This document shows positions 21,678-29,724 of a DNA stretch of 35,839 bases, piece after piece. The DNA is from JAEMQF01 sp031419715 (lineage in GTDB: Bacteria; Pseudomonadota; Gammaproteobacteria; Burkholderiales; Burkholderiaceae_C), in assembly GCA_031419715.1 (NCBI GenBank), contig JANOLJ010000101.1, forward strand, positions 1 to 35,839, given 5' to 3'. Under the pieces are notes generated by a model, which made no database searches, had not been told where the DNA came from, and saw only the letters and a list, made by a program, of their open reading frames with translations. How positions within the stretch are numbered: the first letter of the stretch is position 1; each line of letters begins with the position of its first letter. A program made the translations under genes and the position numbers.

Positions 21678-23141
21678 ATGCAGATGAAATATGAAGCGAT
21701 GAACCCGGCCTCACGTTGGCGCGGGTGGTTTGGTTCGTGGCTCCTGGCCGCGGGCACGTGCGTTTTCCTGGCAATCAGCTCAGCGCAGGCGCAGGGCCTT
21801 CCTGACTTCACCGACCTGGTGGAGAAGGTTGGCCCGGCCGTGGTCAATATCCGAACGCTGGAGCGCTCACGGGTGGGAGTGCGCGGTGGCGCAGGCCCTG
21901 AAGTGGATGAAGACATGCTGGAGTTTTTCCGGCGCTTCGGCCTGCCCGCGCCCAACCAGCCAACGCCGCGCGGCCCGCGTCAGGCGCCCGATGGCGAGCC
22001 GCAGCAGCGCGGCGTCGGCTCAGGGTTCATCCTGAGTGCGGACGGCTATGTGATGACGAACGCGCATGTGATTGACGGCGCCGAAGAGGTCATCGTCACC
22101 CTCACTGACAAACGCGAGTTCAAGGCCAAGCCTATCGGTGCTGACCGGCGCTCCGATGTGGCGCTGCTCAAGATCGAAGCGGCCGGCTTGCCCACGGTTC
22201 GGCTGGGGGACGTGAACCGCCTCAAGGTGGGCGAATGGGTCATCGCCATTGGTTCTCCCTTCGGTCTGGAGAACACTGTGACGGCGGGCATCGTCAGCGC
22301 CAAGTCGCGCGACACCGGCGAATTCTTGCCGCTGATCCAGACCGACGTTGCGATCAATCCCGGCAACTCGGGTGGCCCGCTGATCAATATGCGCGGCGAA
22401 GTCGTCGGCATCAATTCGCAGATCTACAGTCGCTCGGGGGGTTACCAAGGGATCTCGTTCGCCATTCCCATCGATGAGGCGAGCCGTGTCTCCGAGCAGC
22501 TGCGAACCAGTGGACGTGTCATTCGCGGGCGCATTGCCGTCAGCATCGACCAGGTCTCGAAAGAGGTTGCCGAGGCGATCGGTTTGGGCAAGGCGATGGG
22601 CGCGCTGGTTCGCAGCGTCGAGGCCGCAGGGCCGGCGGAGAAGGCGGGCATCGAAGCGGGCGACATCATCACGAAGTTCGACGGCAAGGCGATCGATAAG
22701 TCGGGGGACTTGCCGCGCATCGTCGGCAGCGTGAAGCCGGGCACCAAGGTCCCCGTGCAAGTGTTTCGGCGCGGCGCCTACCGCGATTTCAGCGTCACTG
22801 TGGCCGAGGTCGAACCGGAGCGCGCACGCAAGACAGCACAAGCTGAACCCAAACCCAAGAGCACTGTCGAAACCTTGGGGCTGGTGGTGGTGGATCTCAA
22901 CGAGACGCAGAAGCGCGAGCTCAAAGTCAAAGGCGGCGTGCGCGTCGAATCGGTTGATGGCGCTGCTGCACGCGCCGGGCTGCGCGAAGGGGACGTGATC
23001 TTGTCGATAGACAATGCGGAGGTGACGTCGTCCAAACAATTCGAGGGCATGGCATCGAAGCTTGACAAGACGAAGTCAGTGACCGTGCTCGTCAAGCGTG
23101 GCGAGGCGGCCACCTTTGTCGTGATCAAGCCGGTACGCTAG
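21678..23141 (+). CDS. degP: Periplasmic serine protease DegP/HtrA (MucD)
   Basis: A 487-residue HtrA protease/chaperone of the periplasm, downstream target of sigma-E. A signal peptide (WFGSWLLAAGTCVFLAISSA, cut near AQA) leads to a trypsin-like domain with His130 (VMTNAHVIDG), Asp160 (RRSDVALLKIEA) and Ser231 (NPGNSGGPLINM). Two PDZ domains follow (GALVRSVEAAGPAEKAGIEA; GGVRVESVDGAAARAGLREG). The ATG at 21678 is chosen; a TTG at 21657 and an ATG at 21684 are in frame. It removes or refolds damaged envelope proteins. Nothing is missing. Confidence 0.95.
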   Translation: MQMKYEAMNPASRWRGWFGSWLLAAGTCVFLAISSAQAQGLPDFTDLVEKVGPAVVNIRTLERSRVGVRGGAGPEVDEDMLEFFRRFGLPAPNQPTPRGPRQAPDGEPQQRGVGSGFILSADGYVMTNAHVIDGAEEVIVTLTDKREFKAKPIGADRRSDVALLKIEAAGLPTVRLGDVNRLKVGEWVIAIGSPFGLENTVTAGIVSAKSRDTGEFLPLIQTDVAINPGNSGGPLINMRGEVVGINSQIYSRSGGYQGISFAIPIDEASRVSEQLRTSGRVIRGRIAVSIDQVSKEVAEAIGLGKAMGALVRSVEAAGPAEKAGIEAGDIITKFDGKAIDKSGDLPRIVGSVKPGTKVPVQVFRRGAYRDFSVTVAEVEPERARKTAQAEPKPKSTVETLGLVVVDLNETQKRELKVKGGVRVESVDGAAARAGLREGDVILSIDNAEVTSSKQFEGMASKLDKTKSVTVLVKRGEAATFVVIKPVR

Positions 23142-23389
23142 TCGCAGGGGGCGGGTGGCAGCGCCCGACTGTTTTGCCAGGTCTTTTCACAATGCGGTAG
23201 ATTTCCAAAGCTGCTGGTGCTTGGCATCTCACCCAAGCGTCATTGACTGGCTTGCGAGAAAGACAGTGACAGACTGAATTCGTACTGCTTTTTACTGATT
23301 GAGATGTTCCATGGACTAATTCGAAACGCCGGATGAGGTCCAAATTGGAAAATTGCATTGAAATCAATGGTCCGAATTCTGTCCCCAGA

Positions 23390-23424
23390 TAACCCACAGG
23401 GTCCTGTGCATAAGTTGTTGATAA
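23390..23424. promoter_or_regulatory. Palindrome with DnaA-box-like 9-mers
   Basis: Bases 23395-23408 form a perfect dyad, CACAGG-GT-CCTGTG. Its right arm runs into TGTGCATAA (23405-23413), an exact match, in reverse, to the DnaA-box consensus TTATNCACA. TGTTGATAA (23416-23424) differs at one base, and TAACCCACA (23390-23398) is a weaker match. The cluster may bind DnaA, but there is no AT-rich unwinding region and no replication gene nearby, so an origin is unlikely. Confidence 0.4.
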
Positions 23425-23495
23425 GAGTTCGTGTTGGACACCTGCAACGCTGAGAAATCAAGCATTGGCGCGGTTTTCCGGCCGGTCCTTGTGGC

Positions 23496-23501
23496 TACAA
23501 T
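23496..23501 (+). promoter_or_regulatory. -10-like element of the lepA-leader RNA
   Basis: TACAAT fits a sigma-70 -10 hexamer. The bases 16-17 upstream (around TTTTCC, 23474-23479) give only a weak -35. A start near 23507 would place the first nucleotides just before the first hairpin of the RNA candidate. Confidence 0.45.
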
Positions 23502-23506
23502 GAAAG

Positions 23507-23571
23507 CCCAACAAGCAGTTGCCATACGTTTTGTTGGAAGGCGCGTCGGTTTCTTGACGTGCCTTTTTTTT
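23507..23571 (+). ncRNA. Candidate small RNA or terminated lepA leader
   Basis: About 65 nt predicted to fold into two hairpins. The first is CCAACAA (23508-23514) with TTGTTGG (23531-23537) around a 16-nt loop. The second is a 10-bp stem, AAGGCGCGTC (23538-23547) with GACGTGCCTT (23556-23565) and one G-U pair, followed by an uninterrupted T run to 23571, a textbook intrinsic terminator. The -10-like TACAAT lies about 6 bp upstream. So a short RNA starting here would stop 105 bp before the lepA ATG. It may be an independent sRNA or an attenuator for the lepA operon. I do not recognise the family. Confidence 0.5.
23538..23571 (+). terminator. Strong intrinsic terminator upstream of lepA
   Basis: A 10-bp stem with an 8-nt loop (23548-23555) is followed by eight consecutive T (23564-23571, the first two pair with the stem's A residues). 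It is too good to be a chance structure in such GC-rich DNA. No gene end is near (degP ends 397 bp before), which is why a short transcript from the element at 23496 is suspected. Confidence 0.75.
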
Positions 23572-23582
23572 AGCTTCAGCAC

Positions 23583-23644
23583 GGCGCTTCGCGCCTTCAC
23601 ATCGCTGCGCGATGTGAGCTTGCGCTGCAACGGCTTCGCCGTTG
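23583..23644 (+). repeat. Three consecutive perfect hairpins before lepA
   Basis: GGCGC-TTC-GCGCC (23583-23595), TCACATCGC-TGC-GCGATGTGA (23597-23617) and CAACGGC-TTC-GCCGTTG (23628-23644) are perfect inverted repeats with 3-nt loops, packed within 62 bp between the terminator and the lepA ATG. They would make the lepA 5' leader highly structured, or may be a composite palindromic repeat element of the genome. Their function is unknown. Confidence 0.6.
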
Positions 23645-23676
23645 TGCCTTCGGTGTGAGCCTCGAACAGCAGTCCA

Positions 23677-25485
23677 ATGGATCACATCCGCAATTTCTCC
23701 ATCATTGCCCACATCGACCACGGCAAGAGCACCCTGGCGGATCGGTTGATCCAACGCTGCGGCGGCTTGAGCGACCGGGAGATGGAGGCGCAGGTACTCG
23801 ACTCGATGGACATCGAGCGCGAGCGCGGCATCACGATCAAGGCGCAGACCGCCGCCTTGAGCTACACCGCCCGCAACGGCAAGATCTACAACCTGAACCT
23901 GATCGACACACCCGGGCACGTTGACTTCTCTTACGAAGTGAGCCGTTCGCTGTCGGCCTGCGAAGGCGCCTTGCTCGTCGTTGACGCGAGCCAGGGTGTT
24001 GAGGCGCAGACGGTGGCGAATTGCTATACCGCCATCGAGCTCGGAGTGCACGTGGTCCCGGTCTTGAACAAGATGGACCTGCCTCAGGCCGATCCGCAGC
24101 GCGCCCGGGAGGAAATCGAAGACGTGATCGGCATTGACGCGGATGATGCAATTCCGTGCAGCGCCAAGACGGGTGAAGGCATCGACGACATCCTGGAAGC
24201 AGTAATTCACCGCATGCCCGCGCCGCGCGGCAATCCCAACGCGCCGCTGCGCGCAATGATCGTCGATTCCTGGTTCGACAACTATGTGGGCGTCGTGATG
24301 CTGGTGCGCGTCGTCGACGGCTCGCTGACGCGCGGCGAGCGCATCCGCCTGATGGCCAGCGACGCCTGTTATGGCGCCGAGCAGCTCGGCGTATTCACGC
24401 CGAAATCGATGCCGCGAGACTCGCTGCGGGCTGGCGAGGTGGGCTTTGTCATCGCCGGGATTCGCGAACTCCAGGCGGCCAAAGTGGGCGACACCATCAC
24501 GCTGGAAAAGAAGCTCCCGAACAATCTGGGTGTGGCCACCGAGGCGCTGCCGGGGTTCAAGGAGATCCAGCCGCAGGTGTTCGCCGGCCTGTACCCGACC
24601 GAGGCCAGCGAGTACGAGCAACTGCGTGACGCGCTAGAGAAACTCAAGCTCAACGATTCGTCGTTGCGCTATGAGCCCGAGGTCAGCCAGGCGCTGGGTT
24701 TTGGCTTTCGCTGCGGGTTCCTCGGCCTGCTGCACATGGAAATCGTGCAGGAACGGCTGGAACGCGAATTCGACCAAGACCTGATCACCACCGCGCCCAG
24801 CGTCGTGTACCAGGTCGAGCTCGGCAACAAGGAGGTGATCCTCGTCGAGAACCCGGCCAAGATGCCTGACCCGGGGCGCATCAACGAAATTCGTGAACCC
24901 ATCGTCACGGTGCATCTGTACATGCCGCAAGACTATGTCGGCCCGGTGATGACACTGGCCAACCAGAAGCGCGGCACGCAGATCAACATGGCCTATCACG
25001 GGCGCCAGGTGCTGCTGACCTACGATCTGCCGCTGGCCGAAATCGTGCTCGACTTCTTTGACAAGCTCAAGAGCGTGTCGCGCGGGTATGCGTCGATGGA
25101 CTATGAGTTCAAGGAATACCGCGCCGCCGATGTCGTGAAGGTCGATATTCTGCTCAACGGCGAGCGCGTCGATGCGCTGTCGATCATCGTGCATCGCGGC
25201 CAGAGCCAGTACCGTGGGCGGGCTGTCGTGGCGAAGATGCGCGAGATCATCTCGCGCCAGATGTACGACGTTGCGATCCAGGCGGCGATCGGCGCCAACA
25301 TCATTGCGCGTGAGACAATCAAGGCGCTGCGTAAGAACGTGATCGCCAAGTGCTACGGCGGGGACATCTCCCGCAAGCGAAAACTTCTCGAAAAACAAAA
25401 GGCCGGCAAGAAACGCATGAAGCAGATCGGTTCCGTCGAGGTTCCCCAGGAAGCGTTTCTGGCCATCCTGCAAGTGGACGACTGA
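23677..25485 (+). CDS. lepA: Elongation factor 4 (LepA GTPase)
   Basis: A 602-residue translational GTPase that acts on stalled or badly translocated ribosomes and in 30S biogenesis. G motifs are AHIDHGKST (residues 11-19), DTPGH (76-80) and NKMD (130-133); RERGITIKAQ is switch I. The LepA-specific C-terminal domain is present (YKEYRAADVVKVDILLNG-like, HRGQSQYRGRAVVAKMREII, ISRKRKLLEKQKAGKKRMKQ). Length is normal. It lacks an EF-G domain IV, as expected. Its stop overlaps lepB by one base. Confidence 0.97.
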   Translation: MDHIRNFSIIAHIDHGKSTLADRLIQRCGGLSDREMEAQVLDSMDIERERGITIKAQTAALSYTARNGKIYNLNLIDTPGHVDFSYEVSRSLSACEGALLVVDASQGVEAQTVANCYTAIELGVHVVPVLNKMDLPQADPQRAREEIEDVIGIDADDAIPCSAKTGEGIDDILEAVIHRMPAPRGNPNAPLRAMIVDSWFDNYVGVVMLVRVVDGSLTRGERIRLMASDACYGAEQLGVFTPKSMPRDSLRAGEVGFVIAGIRELQAAKVGDTITLEKKLPNNLGVATEALPGFKEIQPQVFAGLYPTEASEYEQLRDALEKLKLNDSSLRYEPEVSQALGFGFRCGFLGLLHMEIVQERLEREFDQDLITTAPSVVYQVELGNKEVILVENPAKMPDPGRINEIREPIVTVHLYMPQDYVGPVMTLANQKRGTQINMAYHGRQVLLTYDLPLAEIVLDFFDKLKSVSRGYASMDYEFKEYRAADVVKVDILLNGERVDALSIIVHRGQSQYRGRAVVAKMREIISRQMYDVAIQAAIGANIIARETIKALRKNVIAKCYGGDISRKRKLLEKQKAGKKRMKQIGSVEVPQEAFLAILQVDD

Positions 25486-26465
25486 TGGGAGCACTGACTG
25501 GCTTGTTGTACGGCGCCCTGGCCGCATTCCTGGGTGGCTGGTACCTCGGAAAGTGGACCGGCAACTTCTCGTTGTTGTTGTTCATCCTGACGCTGGTCAC
25601 GCTCGCTTTCTGGTTGGCGGAACGTTTCCATTTCGCGCCGCGTCGCCTACGCGCCGCCGACGAACTGGACCGGCATGACGCCGCGCGCCGCGAAAAACTC
25701 AACGCTCAAGGCATCGCCAAAGTCGACAACAACCTCGCTCACGCCAAGGACGCCCTGCTTGCCCAACCCTGGTGGTTGGACTGGACGGCGGGCCTATTCC
25801 CGGTGATCCTGGCCGTCTTCCTGCTGCGCTCGTTTCTTTATGAGCCGTTCAAGATTCCGTCGTCGTCGATGCTGCCCACGCTGCTCGTCGGTGACTTGAT
25901 CCTGGTGAGCAAGTTTCACTATGGTGTGCGGCTGCCGGTCATCAACAAGAAGATCATCTCCAACAACGACCCGCAGCGTGGCGACGTCATGGTGTTTCGC
26001 TACCCGCGCGATACCAGCATTGACTACATCAAGCGCGTGGTCGGCGTCCCCGGCGACGAGGTCAGCTACCGCAATCAACGGCTGTCGATCAACGGCACAC
26101 CGGTCGCGGTTGAACAGAAGCCGCCGCCCGGCTTCTACGACGAGGAATCGCAGCGCTACTTCGCCGAATTCACGGAACGGCTGGGCGAGATCAGCCACGG
26201 TATCCTCGTCAACCCGAACAGCCAGCCGTTTTATGGCGGCGCAGACGAGCGCAGCGCATTCCCGTTCCGCGAGAACTGCAAGTTCCTTCCCGACAGTGTG
26301 AGCTGCAAGGTTCCGCCGGGTCACTACTTCATGATGGGCGACAACCGCGACAACTCGCAGGATTCGCGTTTCTGGGGTTTCGTGCCCGACCAGAACATCG
26401 TTGGCAAGGCATTCTTTGTGTGGATGAACTTCGGCAACTTCAAGCGCATCGGCTCATTCCAATAG
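25485..26465 (+). CDS. lepB: Signal peptidase I
   Basis: A 326-residue membrane protease that cleaves signal peptides of exported proteins. Two N-terminal hydrophobic segments (LLYGALAAFLGGWYL; LLLFILTLVTLAFWLAE) are followed by a third (AGLFPVILAVFLLRSFLYE) leading into the catalytic domain with Ser128 in KIPSSSMLPTLLVGD and Lys183 in DYIKRVVGVPGDEV. MMGDNRDNSQDSRFWG is the last conserved box. The reading frame is open into lepA, but the ATG at 25485 overlaps the lepA stop (TGATG) and gives the usual start. Confidence 0.96.
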   Translation: MGALTGLLYGALAAFLGGWYLGKWTGNFSLLLFILTLVTLAFWLAERFHFAPRRLRAADELDRHDAARREKLNAQGIAKVDNNLAHAKDALLAQPWWLDWTAGLFPVILAVFLLRSFLYEPFKIPSSSMLPTLLVGDLILVSKFHYGVRLPVINKKIISNNDPQRGDVMVFRYPRDTSIDYIKRVVGVPGDEVSYRNQRLSINGTPVAVEQKPPPGFYDEESQRYFAEFTERLGEISHGILVNPNSQPFYGGADERSAFPFRENCKFLPDSVSCKVPPGHYFMMGDNRDNSQDSRFWGFVPDQNIVGKAFFVWMNFGNFKRIGSFQ

Positions 26466-26520
26466 TGTTCGCGCTATCGGGACGAGCCTGCGCGGTGTCG
26501 ACACGACAGGAGCAATAAGC

Positions 26521-26895
26521 ATGACAGTCGAGTCTTTGCGCCGTCAACGCGGCATCACTCTGTTCAGCTTGCTGATGTGGGCCATTCTCATCGGCGCGGT
26601 GTCGCTGGTCGTGATGCGCATCGTGCCCAGTACGGTTGAGTACTTCACGATCGTCAAGGCGATCAACAAGGTATCCGGCGAGCCCGGTGCCACCGTTCCG
26701 CAGATCAGAGCTTCATTCGAAAAGCAGCGAGAAATCGACGACTTCAAGGCCATCAGCGGCAAGGACTTGTCGATCACCAAGGAGAACGATCAAGTCGTGA
26801 TCGCCTTCGCCTACGACAGCGAAATCGAGCTGTTCAAGCCGGTCTATCTGCTGATCAAGTATGAAGCGCGCTCCAAGGGCGGGCGGACCTACTGA
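26521..26895 (+). CDS. DUF4845 domain small membrane protein
   Basis: A 124-residue protein with one N-terminal membrane helix of pseudopilin-like look (RRQRGITLFSLLMWAILIGA) and a small exported domain (VEYFTIVKAINKVSGEPGAT, FKAISGKDLSITKENDQVVI). It is a regular member of the family encoded between lepB and rnc in betaproteobacteria; function is unknown. A GGAG element precedes the ATG. The RGITLFSLL start resembles type IV pilin-like processing sites, though no role in pili is shown. Confidence 0.85.
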   Translation: MTVESLRRQRGITLFSLLMWAILIGAVSLVVMRIVPSTVEYFTIVKAINKVSGEPGATVPQIRASFEKQREIDDFKAISGKDLSITKENDQVVIAFAYDSEIELFKPVYLLIKYEARSKGGRTY

Positions 26896-26907
26896 CGCAT
26901 TGCTCAC

Positions 26908-27612
26908 ATGGACAGCCAGCTCGTGGCCCTGCAGCAGCGCATCGGCTATCGCTTTGCCGACCCGAAGTTGCTGACCCGGGCGCTGACGCATCGCAGCTTC
27001 GGCGCTGGCCACAACGAAAGGCTCGAATTCCTGGGCGATGCGGTGCTGAGCCTGGCGATTTCCAGCCTGCTGTTTGAACATTTTTCGGGCTCCGACGAAG
27101 GCGACCTGACGCGCGTGCGGGCGCACCTGGTGCGCGAAGAAAGCCTGCATCGGGCGGCTCTGCAGTTGGGGTTGCCCGACGTGCTCTTCCTCAGCGATGG
27201 CGAGGCGCGCGGCGGTGGCGCGCAACGCGCTTCGATCCTGGCCGACGCGCTGGAGGCCATCATCGGCGCGGCCTTCCTCGATGGCGGATTCGCCGCGGCG
27301 CACGGTGTGGTCGAGCGCCTGTTCGGCGAGATCATCGCCACCGCCGACAAAGGAAGCTGGAGCAAGGATCCGAAGACCGAACTTCAGGAGTGGCTGCAAG
27401 CCCGCCATCTGGCGGTGCCGAGCTACCGCATCGTGAATACGCGCGGGCAGCCGCATGCGCAAACCTTCGAGGTGGAGTGCGCCGTGTCGACACTGGGCTT
27501 GGCCGAACTCGGCGAAGGACGCTCGCGGCGCATTGCCGAACAAGAAGCGGCGCGGCGCATGCTCGCGGCATTGCACGCTGTGGACAAACCCGACGGACCG
27601 TTGCACTCATGA
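26908..27612 (+). CDS. rnc: Ribonuclease III
   Basis: A 234-residue double-strand-specific endoribonuclease that processes rRNA precursors and some mRNAs. The signature NERLEFLGDAVLSLAIS holds catalytic acidic residues; ADALEAIIGAAFLDGG gives the second metal-binding Glu. The C-terminal double-stranded RNA-binding domain is at about residues 150-222 (DPKTELQEWLQARHLAVPSY, GRSRRIAEQEAARRML). Its stop overlaps the era ATG (ATGA), the classical rnc-era coupling. Confidence 0.96.
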   Translation: MDSQLVALQQRIGYRFADPKLLTRALTHRSFGAGHNERLEFLGDAVLSLAISSLLFEHFSGSDEGDLTRVRAHLVREESLHRAALQLGLPDVLFLSDGEARGGGAQRASILADALEAIIGAAFLDGGFAAAHGVVERLFGEIIATADKGSWSKDPKTELQEWLQARHLAVPSYRIVNTRGQPHAQTFEVECAVSTLGLAELGEGRSRRIAEQEAARRMLAALHAVDKPDGPLHS

Positions 27613-28580
27613 ACATGCCGTCGCCACCGGGACAAGACACCATGGGACCGGTGGCGATCAATGCGGATGCCGGCCCCGAGCAAACCCGACGCTGTGGCCT
27701 GGTGGCCATCGTTGGGCGCCCGAACGTCGGCAAGTCGACGCTGCTCAATGCCCTGGTCGGGCAGAAGGTGAGCATCACCTCGAACAAAGCGCAGACCACG
27801 CGCCACCGCATCACCGGCATCCGCAGCGAAGGGGATTCGCAGTTTGTCTTTGTCGACACGCCGGGATTTCAGCTCCACCATCTCGCCCCGCTGAACCGCA
27901 CCTTGAATCGCACGGTGCAAGGCGTGCTGGCCGATGTCGATGCCGTGTTGTTCGTCGTTGAGGCGGGGCGATTCGGCCTGGACGACGCCAAGGTGCTGGC
28001 CTTGCTGCCCGCGGACAAACCGGTGCTGCTGGTGGCAAACAAGCTCGACAACGTGCAAACCCGGTCTGCGCTGGCGCCGTGGCTCAAAGGCATGCAAGAG
28101 CGCCATGACTTCGCGCAGTTCGTCCCGCTTTCGGCAAGAAAAGCGTCAGACGTACAGCGGTTGCTGGGCATCGTCGAGCCCTACCTTCCGCGGCAGAGCT
28201 GGTTCTACGAGCAAGATGCACTGACCGATCGAAGCGACCGCTTTCTCGCCAGTGAAATCATTCGCGAAAAGCTCTTTCGCCTGACGGGCGACGAGTTGCC
28301 CTACACCTCCACTGTCGTGATCGACCGCTATGAGGAAACGGCGGAAGAGGCACCGCGCAAGCGGCTCGTCAAGGTCGCCGCGAGCATCGTTGTCGAACGC
28401 GATGCTCACAAGGGAATGATCATCGGCAGCGGCGGCGAGCGGCTCAAGCGCATCGGCACTCAGGCGCGCGAAGACCTCGAAGCGCTACTCGATGCGAAGG
28501 TCTTCGTCGAACTGTGGGTCAAGGTGCGCTCCGGCTGGGCAGACGACGACGAGCACTTGCGTAGCTACGGATACGAGTGA
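27609..28580 (+). CDS. era: GTPase Era
   Basis: A 323-residue GTPase that binds the 3' end of 16S rRNA during 30S maturation. GRPNVGKS (residues 36-43), DTPG (83-86) and NKLD (144-147) are the G motifs; the KH domain shows GMIIGSGGERLKRIGTQARE near the C-terminus. The first 28 residues (MNMPSPPGQDTMGPVAINAD...) are an extension before the G domain; an inner ATG at residue 12 is possible. The ATG at 27609 overlaps the rnc stop and is therefore preferred. Confidence 0.96.
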   Translation: MNMPSPPGQDTMGPVAINADAGPEQTRRCGLVAIVGRPNVGKSTLLNALVGQKVSITSNKAQTTRHRITGIRSEGDSQFVFVDTPGFQLHHLAPLNRTLNRTVQGVLADVDAVLFVVEAGRFGLDDAKVLALLPADKPVLLVANKLDNVQTRSALAPWLKGMQERHDFAQFVPLSARKASDVQRLLGIVEPYLPRQSWFYEQDALTDRSDRFLASEIIREKLFRLTGDELPYTSTVVIDRYEETAEEAPRKRLVKVAASIVVERDAHKGMIIGSGGERLKRIGTQAREDLEALLDAKVFVELWVKVRSGWADDDEHLRSYGYE

Positions 28581-28940
28581 AGTTCATCTGGCCGCCAAGA
28601 CTGGCGGGGCCGCGTGCGGCGCAATGGATCACTGAGATGAAACGGGTAGACGTCGACTTGCGTCAAGCCTGCTGCGGAGATCTGCCTGCTATCGGCCCGT
28701 TGCTGATTGTCGAGGCCGTGTCGGCCTGCCCTCGTTGTGGCTGCAGGGCGACAGCGGCGCCCCAGTTCTCCGGTGCCCCGCGAGCGTGGGCCGGAGAACG
28801 TACCCCAGACCGCCTGCCACGCTGCTCGACATCTGCACGCGGCGAGCAACGAAGGTCAGCAAAGGGGGGAAAGCAGGCCTCCATCAGCGCTGGACCATTC
28901 ACGCTTTGCGGGCCACCAGCAGCAAGGTGGAGCAACTGAT
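28581..28940. other. 360-bp era-recO gap without a convincing gene
   Basis: The region between era and recO lies in an otherwise closely packed operon. A 120-codon frame (28577-28939) starts at a GTG overlapping the era stop and ends just before recO, but its second half uses rare codons (CCA, AGG, TCA, GGA) unlike the neighbours, and I recognise no domain. Bases 28765-28773 (GTTCTCCGG) and 28791-28799 (CCGGAGAAC) form a perfect 9-bp inverted repeat with a 17-nt loop and no T run. An RNA structure or a decayed gene is possible. Confidence 0.5.
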
Positions 28941-29714
28941 ATGACAGCGCCCAAGCGCAGCGCCCAGGCGCCTTCTTCAGCCTATGTATTGCACCGCTAT
29001 GACTGGAGCGAATCAAGCCTCATCCTCGACCTGTTCACTCGCGACCAAGGTCGCATTGCCGTGGCGGCGAAGGGCGCGAAGCGACCGTATTCGCAACTGC
29101 GTGCCGTCCTGCTGCCGTTTCAGCGCATTCATGTCACTTTGGGGCGGGTGCGAACGGAGGCTTCGGCGAGCGACATTCACACCTTGCGCGGCGCGGAGTG
29201 GGCAGGGGGCGCCGCCATGCTCACCGGGGGTGCGCTGTTCAGCGGGTTCTACCTGAACGAGTTGCTGATGAAACTGCTGGCGCGCCATGACCCGCACCCG
29301 GCGCTCTTTGATGCCTACGCTCAGGTACTGCCAGCGCTCGCAGCCCCGCAAGACACAAGCGTGCAAGCGGCGCTGCGCGCGTTCGAACTGACCCTGTTGC
29401 GCGAAGTGGGCGTCTTGCCGGATCTGAGCTTGGTGACATTGACGCAGCAGCCACTGCAAGCGTCACATTCCTATTCACTGTTGCCCGATGCCGGTGTGGG
29501 CGCACTTCGCGGCGACGTGAACCCGTTGAATGGCACAGTATTGCTCGCCTTGCAAGCGGCACTGGGCCAAGCCGATCCCACCGCACTGCGCCAGGCGTGC
29601 GGCGCGGCGCTGCCGGAACTGAAGTCCACCTTGCGTGGCTTGCTTCACTATCATCTCGGCACAGACCAACTGCGAACGCGCCAGGTGCTGCTGACCCTTC
29701 CCAACTCACCATGA
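28941..29714 (+). CDS. recO: DNA repair protein RecO
   Basis: A 257-residue RecO, mediator that loads RecA on SSB-coated DNA with RecR in gap repair. The OB-fold N-terminus is SAYVLHRYDWSESSLILDLF, then GRIAVAAKGAKRPYSQLRAV; the helical C-terminal part includes FELTLLREVGVLPDLSLV. The usual zinc cysteines are not evident, as in many proteobacterial RecO proteins. The ATG at 28941 has a GGTGGAG ribosome-binding sequence 10 bases before; the frame is open upstream but without homology. Confidence 0.93.
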   Translation: MTAPKRSAQAPSSAYVLHRYDWSESSLILDLFTRDQGRIAVAAKGAKRPYSQLRAVLLPFQRIHVTLGRVRTEASASDIHTLRGAEWAGGAAMLTGGALFSGFYLNELLMKLLARHDPHPALFDAYAQVLPALAAPQDTSVQAALRAFELTLLREVGVLPDLSLVTLTQQPLQASHSYSLLPDAGVGALRGDVNPLNGTVLLALQAALGQADPTALRQACGAALPELKSTLRGLLHYHLGTDQLRTRQVLLTLPNSP

Positions 29715-29724
29715 GCTACTCGCG

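Larger units (their letters stand above)
23142..23676 (+). other. 535-bp non-coding region upstream of lepA with several structured elements
   Basis: No convincing gene was found here on either strand. From left to right it holds about 240 bp of lower-GC sequence without recognisable features, a palindrome with DnaA-box-like 9-mers (23390-23424), a -10-like element (23496-23501), a compact terminated RNA candidate (23507-23571), three perfect hairpins (23583-23644) and then the lepA start. Its base composition is visibly more AT-rich than its neighbours up to about 23440. Confidence 0.7.

Noticed and set aside
23390..23424. Replication origin
   Set aside because: Too few DnaA boxes, no AT-rich unwinding element and no dnaA, dnaN or rep gene nearby.
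28577..28939. Possible 120-codon gene between era and recO
   Set aside because: Although it overlaps the era stop, the second half has codon use unlike its neighbours and there is no recognisable domain; reported as a gap with a question instead.
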